Assembly (NCBI GenBank): GCA_002938075.1
Contig: PTLK01000012.1
Coordinates: forward strand, 1 to 20,243
Source of the DNA: Alphaproteobacteria bacterium MarineAlpha3_Bin3
GTDB lineage: Bacteria; Pseudomonadota; Alphaproteobacteria; Rhodospirillales; Casp-alpha2
Direction of reading: 5' to 3'
Length of the DNA: 20,243 bases
Below the pieces are notes generated by a model. It was not told where the DNA came from and did not search any database. It saw nothing but the letters and a program-made list of their open reading frames with translations. The position numbers and the translations under genes are program-made. Of the stretch, positions 1-6,498 are shown in pieces; within the stretch, counting starts at the first letter, position 1; the number at the start of each line of letters is the position of its first letter.

Positions 1-493
1 AGCGGACGCGCTTGGCGTCGGTATCGGCGTCGAAGCCGACCTTGACTTTGAGCGTCGAATAGCCGTCTTCCAGCCGCGCCTCGATCTCGCCGGTGATGGC
101 GTCCTCGTCCATGGCGTTGATGATCGCCAGCAAGGGCACCGATGTCCGCTCGGTGACGTCGAGCAGCGGATGGCCTTCCAGCATCTCGACCGCGGTCATC
201 AACGCCGTCGCCGTGAACGGGTGGCTGGCGTGTTCGGCCTGGATCAGTTGCTTGGCCTCGGCGGCCTCCTTGCCGGCGATCCGCTTGCCCAGGCCGCGGG
301 CGACGCGCCAGCAACCATCGATGGTCTCCTCGGTATAGCCGGTAAGGATGGTGGCTTCGCCGAAGCCTGTGCCACCGCCGTCCTCGATCACGGCAAGGAC
401 GGTATCGAAGGCCCCGACGACGCCCATGGCCAGCTTGTAGGGCTCGATCAGCGGCAGCGAGAAGCGGTAAAGGGTGACGGTGTCGATCAACAT
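1..493 (-). CDS. Mandelate racemase/muconate lactonizing enzyme family protein (5' part, runs off window)
   Basis: The first 164 residues of an enolase-superfamily enzyme are visible; the C-terminal part lies beyond base 1. Residues 1-115 have the N-terminal capping-domain pattern (FSLPLIEPYKLAMG near 11-24, then GFGEATIL near 43-50). Residues 147-153 read TLKVKVG, the KxK strand whose second Lys (K151) is a catalytic base in the muconate-lactonizing/dipeptide-epimerase subgroup. These enzymes abstract the proton alpha to a carboxylate in the (beta/alpha)8 barrel. The metal ligands lie in the missing half, so the substrate cannot be deduced. The ATG at 491-493 is chosen because the frame is open from there and TATGAT stands 8 nt upstream with no Shine-Dalgarno. 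The gene diverges from the SDH-like operon. Confidence 0.82.
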   Translation of the reverse strand, partial: MLIDTVTLYRFSLPLIEPYKLAMGVVGAFDTVLAVIEDGGGTGFGEATILTGYTEETIDGCWRVARGLGKRIAGKEAAEAKQLIQAEHASHPFTATALMTAVEMLEGHPLLDVTERTSVPLLAIINAMDEDAITGEIEARLEDGYSTLKVKVGFDADTDAKRVR

Positions 494-501
494 GGCCGAC
501 G

Positions 502-507
502 ATCATA
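502..507 (-). promoter_or_regulatory. -10 element TATGAT before the enolase-superfamily gene
   Basis: On the minus strand TATGAT (5 of 6 to TATAAT) ends 8 nt before the ATG at 491-493. That puts the expected transcription start at or next to the start codon. No purine-rich ribosome binding site lies between. A -35 match is poor. Confidence 0.35.
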
Positions 508-547
508 TCCGCGGGCGACGGTGGGGAACACCGCTAATGGACCCCCG

Positions 548-576
548 CTGGCGCGGCCCGCGAAACCCCCTATACT
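548..576 (+). promoter_or_regulatory. Promoter of the SDH/fumarase operon, near-leaderless
   Basis: TATACT at 571-576 (5 of 6 to TATAAT) ends 6 nt before the ATG at 583. A weak -35 (CTGGCG, 548-553) lies 17 nt upstream of it. No Shine-Dalgarno separates the -10 from the start codon, so the transcript probably begins at or within a base or two of the ATG. Confidence 0.45.
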
Positions 577-582
577 CGCACT

Positions 583-1299
583 ATGCAGGGAACCCTTTCC
601 GTTTCGGTCTGGCGCGGGGGAGAAGCCGGGTCTTTCCAATCCTACGAGGTCCCGAGGCGGGGCAACCAGACGGTCCTCGACGTGGTCACCTACGTCCAGC
701 GCAAGCTCGACGGTTCCCTGAGCTACCGCTTCGCGTGCCGGGTCGGCATGTGCGGGTCGTGCGCGATGATGGTTAACGGCCGCCCCCGGTGGACCTGCCG
801 CACCCGTGTTTCCCGGGTCGCCTCATCGGGAAAACTCACCATCGCGCCGTTGCGCAACCTTCCGGTGATCAAGGATTTGACGGTGGACATGACGGATTTC
901 TTCGACAAATGGGCCAAGGCCGGTGGCGTCTTCAAGCCAACGGCCACCCGCGCCGAAGATTTCGCCGCCATCCGGCCCACCGATTCAAAACGCCGCCACG
1001 CCGACGCCGGCATCGAATGCATCGGCTGCGGCATCTGTTACGCCGCCTGCGACGTCGTCGCCTGGAAGCCCGGTTACCTGGGCCCGGCGGCGCTCAACCG
1101 GGCCTGGACTTTGGTCAACGATACCCGCGACGGCAATGGGGCGGCCCGGCTTCGGGCCGTGGCCGGCGACGACGGCTGCCTTGCCTGCCATTCCCAGCAG
1201 GGCTGCCAGGAACACTGCCCCAAGCATCTGAACCCGACGGCCGCCATCGCCGGGCTGAAACGGGCCGTCGCCGTGGCGGCCCTGAAAGGCAGGCTGTGA
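583..1299 (+). CDS. sdhB: Succinate dehydrogenase/fumarate reductase iron-sulfur subunit
   Basis: A 238-residue electron-transfer subunit that carries electrons between the flavoprotein and membrane quinone through three clusters. The [2Fe-2S] ferredoxin domain has C52, C57, C60 and C72. The C-terminal domain has C146-x2-C149-x2-C152-x3-C156 and C202-x5-C208-x3-C212-PK, which supply the [4Fe-4S] and [3Fe-4S] ligands. C199 is an extra cysteine, and Asp rather than Pro follows C156. Length is normal for SdhB/FrdB. The gene opens a chain with the two anchor genes, while its flavoprotein partner is encoded about 2.9 kb further on at the end of the same chain. The direction of catalysis cannot be told from this subunit alone. 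Confidence 0.93.
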   Translation: MQGTLSVSVWRGGEAGSFQSYEVPRRGNQTVLDVVTYVQRKLDGSLSYRFACRVGMCGSCAMMVNGRPRWTCRTRVSRVASSGKLTIAPLRNLPVIKDLTVDMTDFFDKWAKAGGVFKPTATRAEDFAAIRPTDSKRRHADAGIECIGCGICYAACDVVAWKPGYLGPAALNRAWTLVNDTRDGNGAARLRAVAGDDGCLACHSQQGCQEHCPKHLNPTAAIAGLKRAVAVAALKGRL

Positions 1300-1649
1300 G
1301 CGCCGAAAAGCTCCAGACTTGTCTGTGGCTGGTGCAGCGCATCAGCGCCTCCGTGCTCGCCGTCGCCGTCGCCGTGCACCTGATCACCATCATCGCCGCC
1401 GTCCAGGGCGGGCTCACGGCGGCCGAGATCATCGCCCGGGTTGGCGGCAACGGGGCCTGGGCGGCGTTCTACGGCGTCTTCGTCGTCGCCGCCGCCGTCC
1501 ATGCCCCCATCGGGGTGCGCACCGTGTTGCAGGAAATGACGCCGCTACCAAATTTCTTCGTCAACGCGCTGTCGGCGTTGTTCGGGATCGGGCTCCTGAT
1601 CATGGGCCTCGACGCGGTCAGCATCCTTTACCGGCTGGGGGGCGGGTGA
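1296..1649 (+). CDS. sdhC: Succinate dehydrogenase/fumarate reductase membrane anchor (SdhC-like)
   Basis: A 117-residue membrane protein with three hydrophobic segments (about 17-37, 52-72 and 88-110). The first segment contains the QRIS...H28 pattern that corresponds to the quinone/heme region of SdhC proteins. H69 (AAVHAPIGVR) is a candidate second heme ligand. The GTG start at 1296 overlaps the sdhB stop by 4 bp, and a purine-rich AAAGGCAGG lies just upstream in the sdhB end. There is no good ATG in this frame nearby. With the following gene it would form the two-subunit quinone-reactive anchor of the complex. Confidence 0.85.
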   Translation: MSAEKLQTCLWLVQRISASVLAVAVAVHLITIIAAVQGGLTAAEIIARVGGNGAWAAFYGVFVVAAAVHAPIGVRTVLQEMTPLPNFFVNALSALFGIGLLIMGLDAVSILYRLGGG

Positions 1650-1996
1650 TGAGGCTGCAATACATGCGCCGTGACCATCCGACGTGGTGGGCGTTCGCCG
1701 TGCACCGGTTGTCGGGGGTCGGCCTGGCGCTGTTCCTTCCGGTGCATTTCTATGTCCTGGCGCTGGCCATCGAGGGCGAGGCAAGGCTGGAGTCCTTCCT
1801 CGTCTGGTCGTCGCAGCCCTGGGTCAAGGTCGCCGAGGCCGGGTTGATTTTTTTATTGGCCGCGCACCTAACCGGCGGGGTGCGGCTGCTGGCGTTGGAA
1901 TTCCTGCCCTGGCGGGACTGGCAGAAGACCCTGGTGGCGGTGTCAGGGGGGTTGAGCTTCGGCGCCGGACTGTTGTTTTTAGTCAATGCCTATTGA
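1649..1996 (+). CDS. sdhD: Succinate dehydrogenase/fumarate reductase membrane anchor (SdhD-like)
   Basis: A 115-residue protein with three membrane segments. Residues 19-23 are HRLSG, the classic motif of SDH cytochrome b subunits at the quinone site. H33 (PVHFYVLA) and H73 (AAHLTGGVR) are candidate heme ligands. The ATG at 1649 overlaps the preceding TGA by one base and follows a GGGGGCGG stretch. HRxSG usually marks SdhC while this is the second anchor gene, so the C/D labels of the two anchors are interchangeable. That there are two anchors is clear. Confidence 0.85.
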   Translation: MRLQYMRRDHPTWWAFAVHRLSGVGLALFLPVHFYVLALAIEGEARLESFLVWSSQPWVKVAEAGLIFLLAAHLTGGVRLLALEFLPWRDWQKTLVAVSGGLSFGAGLLFLVNAY

Positions 1997-2551
1997 CGTA
2001 GCCATGCTCGTGATGGGCGCCTTGCCGCCGCCCTCGCGGTCGGCGCCGCCGGTTTCGGCGACGCGCTGATAGCGGCCGCGTTCTGGCTGCACGTCATGGG
2101 GCCGAGCGAGGCAGTGCTGCTGATCGTCGCCTGCGGGGTGACGATTTGCGCCATCAACCAGGTTATTCTCCGGGACAAGCTCGATACCTCTCGACTGGTG
2201 CCGTTCCTAGCCGGCGGCGTGCTCGGTGGGTTCGCGGGCCTGTCCGGTGTTCTGCCGACGATCTGGTCCGGGCTTCGCGCCTGGCCGAAGGCCCGCCAGC
2301 GCGGCACCCATCAGCCCTATGTGCTGACCATGCATGGGCTGGCCCTGGTTTCCCTCGCCGTCGCCGGTCTCGTCGACGTCAAAATGGGCGAGCGGTATCT
2401 GTGGTTCCTACCGGCGCTGCTCGTGGGCACCTGGGTCGGGCTCAAGCTCTACGGACACTTGAACGAAGTGTGGTTCCGGCGGCTGGTGCTGGGCCTGTTC
2501 TTCGTGTCCGGCGTGGCGTTGATTGTCGGCGCGGTGGGGGCGGGCTCTTGA
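1986..2551 (+). pseudogene. TauE/SafE-family sulfite/organosulfonate exporter, frameshifted near 2021
   Basis: The long open part (ATG 2096 to 2551, 151 residues) has the hydrophobic helices and glycine-rich turns of TauE/SafE permeases (FLAGGVLGGFAGLSG; PALLVGTWVGLKLYG). The missing first helix is present upstream but split between frames. An ATG at 1986, overlapping sdhD by 11 bp, gives MPIDVAMLVMGA. The next frame continues LAAALAVGAAGFGDALIAAAFW straight into the ATG at 2096. One missing base, probably a C in the GGCGCCTT stretch at 2016-2023, explains the break. Either the gene is a recent pseudogene, a 151-residue form starts at 2096, or the read has an error. The family exports sulfite, sulfoacetate or similar anions, which fits the xsc gene elsewhere in the window. 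Confidence 0.72.
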
Positions 2552-2640
2552 ATTCCGGCCTTCGCCGCTTGGATGACAAGCAATTTCAACGTATCGTTCT
2601 GGTGTTGCTGCTGGTTTTGGGCGCCATACTGCTTATCTGA
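2548..2640 (+). pseudogene. Possible second TauE/SafE C-terminal tail (remnant)
   Basis: From a TTG at 2548 a 30-codon frame ends at the TGA at 2638-2640 and contains LDDKQFQRIVLVLLLVLGAIL. This has the shape of the last helix of TauE/SafE proteins, and resembles NEVWFRRLVLGLFFVSGVAL at the end of the preceding gene. It may be the leftover of a tandem copy or a short membrane peptide. The similarity is judged by eye over about 20 residues only. Confidence 0.35.
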
Positions 2641-2660
2641 ATGGGCGTAGGAGGAGGATC

Positions 2661-3536
2661 ATGAAAGTCGATCTTGAGGCCTTGGAGGAAACGGCGAAGC
2701 TTCTCTACATCCGCGCCCTGAAGGTGCTGCCCGACGACATCAAGGACGGGTTCGAGAAGCTCGACGCCGCCGAGACCGACGCCACTGGCAAATCCATCCT
2801 GGCGACGATGATCAAGAACATCGACGTCGCTGAGGATACGGACAACCTTCTGTGCCAGGACACCGGCATCCCCATCTACAACATCACCATCGGCCGCGGC
2901 GTCGAGGTCGACGGCATCGATTTGAAAGCCGCCATCCGCAAGGGATGCGAAAGGGCGACGACGGAATATCCGCTCAGGTCTTCCATCGTCCATCCGATGA
3001 CCCGGGAAAACGAGCATACGTCCTGCGGCCACCGGGTCCCCGTCATCACCGTCGATTTTTCAGATCAACCCGACGAGCTGGTGATCGAGATGATCCCCAA
3101 GGGGTCGGGTTCGGAGAACGGCTCGTTCCTGAAGATGTGCATTCCCGCCGAAGGCGTCGGCGGCATCATGACCTTCGTCGTCGACAAGGTGATAGAAGCC
3201 GGTGGCAAGGTCTGCCCGCCGACCATCGTCGGCGTCGGCGTCGGCGGCACCGCCGATTTGTGCACCAAGCTGGCCAAGATCGCCGCCATCCGGCCGCTGG
3301 GCAGCGTCTGCGGCGACCCGGAGGGGGCGAAGCTGGAATTAGAACTGACCGACGCCGTCAACAGCCTCGGCATCGGGCCGCAGGGGCTGGGCGGCGATTC
3401 GACGTCGTTCGCGGTGCACGTGGAAACGGCGGCCACCCATATCACCATGAACCCGGTGGCCGTCAACATCCAATGCCATTCGGCGCGCCGCGCCCGGGCC
3501 ACCTTAACCCCCGACGGCGTCGAGATAGGATTTTAG
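2661..3536 (+). CDS. Class I fumarate hydratase, alpha subunit (FumA N-terminal/TtdA type)
   Basis: A 291-residue subunit of an oxygen-sensitive [4Fe-4S] hydro-lyase that interconverts fumarate and malate, or a close analogue such as tartrate/oxaloacetate. Likely cluster cysteines are C65 (LCQDTG), C185 (CPPTIVGVGVGG) and C272 (QCHSARR). Other signatures are KGSGSEN (148-153) and GIGPQGLGGDS (238-247). A strong ribosome binding site (GGAGGAGG) precedes the ATG. The beta subunit follows after 11 bp. Two-subunit class I enzymes are known from archaea, anaerobes and some proteobacteria. Lying inside an SDH-type operon favours fumarate as substrate, but the sequence alone does not separate fumarase from tartrate dehydratase or related hydratases. 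Confidence 0.9.
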   Translation: MKVDLEALEETAKLLYIRALKVLPDDIKDGFEKLDAAETDATGKSILATMIKNIDVAEDTDNLLCQDTGIPIYNITIGRGVEVDGIDLKAAIRKGCERATTEYPLRSSIVHPMTRENEHTSCGHRVPVITVDFSDQPDELVIEMIPKGSGSENGSFLKMCIPAEGVGGIMTFVVDKVIEAGGKVCPPTIVGVGVGGTADLCTKLAKIAAIRPLGSVCGDPEGAKLELELTDAVNSLGIGPQGLGGDSTSFAVHVETAATHITMNPVAVNIQCHSARRARATLTPDGVEIGF

Positions 3537-3547
3537 AGGAGGACGGC

Positions 3548-4159
3548 ATGGCCGAGCACGAATTCACCATGCCCATCTCCGAAGACGACGTCCGGAAACT
3601 CAAAACCGGCGACCACGTGGTGCTGCAGGACACGTTGTTTGGCCTCCGCGACGCGACCCTGATCCACATGTTCGATAAGGGCCGCGAGACGCGTCTCGAC
3701 CTCGACGGCCACGCCGTCATCCACACGGCGCCGAACCTCAAGAAAGTGCCGGTCAGCAATTCGTTCCCGGCCGGGTATCAGTCGATCTGCATCGGCACCA
3801 CCACGTCGGCCCGCATGGAACGGTTCACCCGGCCGTTGATGGAAAAAAACGGCGTGCGCATGATCATCGGCAAGGGCGGGCTCGGGGACGACAGCGCCAA
3901 GGCGTTCAAGGACTTGGGCGGTGTTTACCTGGCCATCATCGGCGGCACGGCGGCGCTGGAGACGACCTGGATCGAGCGCATACTCGACGTCGACATGGAC
4001 GACCTCAACCCGGAAAGTCTGTGGCAGTTCGAGATCAAGGACTTCGGGCCGCTGCTGGTGGCCATGGACGCGCATGGCGCAAGCCTCTATGACGCCGTCA
4101 ACGACCAGGCCCGGGACCGCCGCGCCGAGGCGCTGGCCCGCATGGGCGTTGAAAGTTGA
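3548..4159 (+). CDS. Class I fumarate hydratase, beta subunit (FumA C-terminal/TtdB type)
   Basis: A 203-residue partner of the alpha subunit, supplying the swivelling domain that binds the substrate carboxylate. GTTTSARM at 83-90 matches the family's GPTTSxRM, and IIGKGGLG at 106-113 matches its MIGKG motif. RDATLIHMF (34-42) replaces the usual RDAAH. The usual GP(T/A)P strand end reads APNL (61-64), so the substrate pocket may be altered. The ATG at 3548 follows GAGGAGGA at a normal distance. The stop overlaps the TTG start of the flavoprotein gene, implying translational coupling between the hydratase and the dehydrogenase/reductase. Confidence 0.88.
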   Translation: MAEHEFTMPISEDDVRKLKTGDHVVLQDTLFGLRDATLIHMFDKGRETRLDLDGHAVIHTAPNLKKVPVSNSFPAGYQSICIGTTTSARMERFTRPLMEKNGVRMIIGKGGLGDDSAKAFKDLGGVYLAIIGGTAALETTWIERILDVDMDDLNPESLWQFEIKDFGPLLVAMDAHGASLYDAVNDQARDRRAEALARMGVES

Positions 4160-5874
4160 CGGCTTTCGAGACTCTCGAAACCGATGTCCTGATTCTCGGC
4201 GCTGGGGGCGCCGGGCTGTTCGCGGCGCTTCATGCTTCCAACGCCCAGCCGGACCTGTCGATCACCGTCGCCGTCAAGGGGTTGTTGGGTAAATGCGGCT
4301 GCACCCGGATGGTGCAGGGCGGCTATAACGTCGCCCTTGCACCCGACGATTCGCTCGAACGGCACTTCATGGACACCATCGAGGGCGGCAAGTGGCTGAA
4401 CGATCAGGACCTGGCCTGGACTTTGGTGACCGGCGCCCAGGAACGCATCCGCGAACTGGAAAACGAACTCGGCTGTTTCTTCGACCGCAACGAGGACGGC
4501 ACCGTGCACCAGAAGGCCTTCGCCGGGCAGACCTTCGACCGCACCGTGCACAAGGGCGATTTGACCGGCATCGAGATCATCAACCGGCTGGCCGAGCAGG
4601 TCTGGTCACGGGGATTGAACAGGCTCGAGGACCACCGCGCCGTCGAACTGATCCGCTGCCGCGACGAAAGCGCCGTTTCGGGCGTGCTGATGATCGACAT
4701 GCGGACCGGCGGTTTCTTGTTCGTCCGCGCCCGGGCGGTGCTGCTGGCGACCGGCGGCGGGCCGACCATGTACCGCTACCACACGCCCTCGGGCGACAAG
4801 ACCTGCGACGGCATGGCGATGGCGCTCAGGGCCGGGCTGGCGCTCCGCGACATGGAAATGGTGCAGTTCCACCCGACCGGGCTTCTGGCCGGGGACGAAA
4901 CCCGGATGACGGGGACGGTGCTGGAAGAGGGGCTTCGGGGCTACGGTGCTTACCTGCTGGACGGCGACGGCGAACGCTTCATGGACCGCTACGATGATCG
5001 CGGCGAACGGGCCACCCGCGACATCGTCAGCCGCGCCATGTTTGCCGAAATCCGCGCCGGCAAGGTGGGACCCTTGGGCGGGCTCTATCTTTCCATGGGC
5101 CACCTGGACGGCGCGGAAATCAGGCGGCAGTTCCGTGGCATGGTCGAACGCTGCGCCGATTGCGGGTTCGATTTGGTGTCGGGCCGGGTCGAGGTGGTGC
5201 CGACGGCGCATTACATGATGGGCGGGGTCGAGTTCAAGGCCGATTGCAAAACCGCGGTGCCGGGGCTGTTCGCCGCCGGCGAGGACACCGGGGGCGTGCA
5301 CGGCGCCAACCGGCTCGGCGGCAACGGGGTCGCCAATTCCACCGTCTTCGGCGGCATCGCCGGCGATACCATCGGCGCCTGGGTCAACGCGGACGGCGCC
5401 CTGCATGACCCGGACAAGACCGCCATCGAGGCCGCCATCGATCTTTGCCGGACGCCGCTGGGCCAGCCGCGGGGAGACCTGGAGGAGGTGCGCGATAGGC
5501 TTTCCAGCATCATGTGGGACGACGTCGGCATCTTCCGCGACGCCGCCTCGCTTGATAGCGCCGAGGACGCGCTTGTTTCCCTGGAGGCGGGCCTGGACGG
5601 CATCGGCGTCGCCTCGGGCGACCTCGCCTATAACCTGACCTGGCACGACTGGATGAACCTGAAGAACCTGATCCTGGTGTCCCGGGCGATCACCGCGGCG
5701 GCGAAAGGCCGCGTCGATTCCCGGGGCGCCCACTACCGTGCCGATTTTCCCGACTCGGGCACCCTCGAAACGTCGGCCTTCACCCGCGTCACCCTCCAGG
5801 ACGGCACGTTGGTAACGGCCACCGAACCGGTCAAATTCACCCGCGTCAAGCCGGGGGAGACCCTGCTCGATTGA
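4156..5874 (+). CDS. sdhA: Fumarate reductase/succinate dehydrogenase flavoprotein subunit
   Basis: A 572-residue FAD subunit that carries the dicarboxylate site. The dinucleotide motif is GAGGAG (15-20). Substrate-binding features are HPTG (239-242), EGLRGYGA (258-265), the ERATRDIVSR block with the expected catalytic Arg (284-293) and HYMMGG (352-357). The FAD-binding end is GEDTGGVHGANRLGGN (375-390). Where SdhA/FrdA have the His that binds FAD covalently (SHTxAAQGG), this protein reads GCTRMVQGG with Cys at 49. FAD is therefore probably held non-covalently, as in L-aspartate oxidase, and the enzyme may favour reduction of fumarate or act on another substrate. The TTG start overlaps the preceding stop. 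L-aspartate oxidase is unlikely given the partner genes. Confidence 0.88.
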   Translation: MTAFETLETDVLILGAGGAGLFAALHASNAQPDLSITVAVKGLLGKCGCTRMVQGGYNVALAPDDSLERHFMDTIEGGKWLNDQDLAWTLVTGAQERIRELENELGCFFDRNEDGTVHQKAFAGQTFDRTVHKGDLTGIEIINRLAEQVWSRGLNRLEDHRAVELIRCRDESAVSGVLMIDMRTGGFLFVRARAVLLATGGGPTMYRYHTPSGDKTCDGMAMALRAGLALRDMEMVQFHPTGLLAGDETRMTGTVLEEGLRGYGAYLLDGDGERFMDRYDDRGERATRDIVSRAMFAEIRAGKVGPLGGLYLSMGHLDGAEIRRQFRGMVERCADCGFDLVSGRVEVVPTAHYMMGGVEFKADCKTAVPGLFAAGEDTGGVHGANRLGGNGVANSTVFGGIAGDTIGAWVNADGALHDPDKTAIEAAIDLCRTPLGQPRGDLEEVRDRLSSIMWDDVGIFRDAASLDSAEDALVSLEAGLDGIGVASGDLAYNLTWHDWMNLKNLILVSRAITAAAKGRVDSRGAHYRADFPDSGTLETSAFTRVTLQDGTLVTATEPVKFTRVKPGETLLD

Positions 5875-5902
5875 CCGGGCGGCGTGGTTGAAACCAGCCC
5901 GG
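5875..5902 (+). terminator. Hairpin after the SDH/fumarase operon
   Basis: CCGGGC (5875-5880) pairs with GCCCGG (5897-5902), and an inner TGGT/ACCA stem closes on a TGAA loop. No T-run follows, so it is at best a weak or Rho-assisted terminator. Confidence 0.3.
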
Positions 5903-5916
5903 CCGGTGAATAGGTT
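5888..5916 (+). promoter_or_regulatory. Candidate promoter of the VOC gene
   Basis: TTGAAA (5888-5893) is followed after exactly 17 nt by TAGGTT (5911-5916). The same TAGGTT with 17-nt spacing occurs before pta. The -10 is a weak match to the E. coli consensus, so the call rests on spacing and recurrence. Confidence 0.3.
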
Positions 5917-5961
5917 AGGCTCTATCCACTTGAACCCAGAGCCAGGATAAAGGAAACCAGG

Positions 5962-6447
5962 ATGATCAAAGGCCTTCACCACAACGCTTATCGGTGCCAG
6001 GATTCCGAGGAAACCCGCAAGTTCTACGAAGATTTTCTCGGCCTGCCGTTGGCGGGGTCGCTGGAGATCACGGAAACCAAGACCGGGCGCGAAACCAGGC
6101 TCCTGCACACCTTCTATGGCATGGACGACGGGTCGTATCTGGCCTTTTTCGAGGCCCCGGGCCAGCCCTTCGAGTTTAAGGACCAACACGATTACGACTT
6201 ACATATCGCGCTCGAAGTGACGCCCGAAGCCCTGCAGGAGATGTTCGACAAGGGCAAGGCCGAAGGCATCGACACCCGCGGCGTCGCCGACCACGAATTC
6301 GTCCATTCGATCTATTTCCGCGATCCCAACGGCTACGTCATCGAATTGACGGCCAAGACCGAGGACCACGATTCCATCCTCGATCCCGCCACCAACAACG
6401 CCCGCGGTATTCTCGAAGGCTGGCAGGCGTCGAAGGCGGCGTCTTGA
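5962..6447 (+). CDS. VOC family (glyoxalase/bleomycin resistance-like) protein
   Basis: A 161-residue vicinal-oxygen-chelate protein built from two beta-alpha-beta-beta-beta units. Candidate metal ligands are H6 or H7 (GLHHNAY), E64 (AFFEAP), H81 (DLHIALEV) and E128 (GYVIELT), placed as in glyoxalases and extradiol dioxygenases. RDPNGYVIEL (120-129) is the typical last strand. A ribosome binding region (AAAGGAAACCAGG) precedes the ATG. The family covers isomerases, dioxygenases, epimerases and resistance proteins, and nothing here fixes the reaction. The gene stands alone between the SDH operon and a decayed region. Confidence 0.85.
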   Translation: MIKGLHHNAYRCQDSEETRKFYEDFLGLPLAGSLEITETKTGRETRLLHTFYGMDDGSYLAFFEAPGQPFEFKDQHDYDLHIALEVTPEALQEMFDKGKAEGIDTRGVADHEFVHSIYFRDPNGYVIELTAKTEDHDSILDPATNNARGILEGWQASKAAS

Positions 6448-6498
6448 AGGGCATTATCTGCAGCCGAGACATCATCAACCCCGCCGCCGAAACCTTCA

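Noticed and set aside
4606..6189. A 527-codon open frame on the minus strand across the flavoprotein and VOC genes
   Set aside because: It lies opposite two well-supported genes, is low-complexity (runs of Ala, Gly, Arg, Val) and has no family pattern. It is an antisense artefact of GC-rich codon bias.
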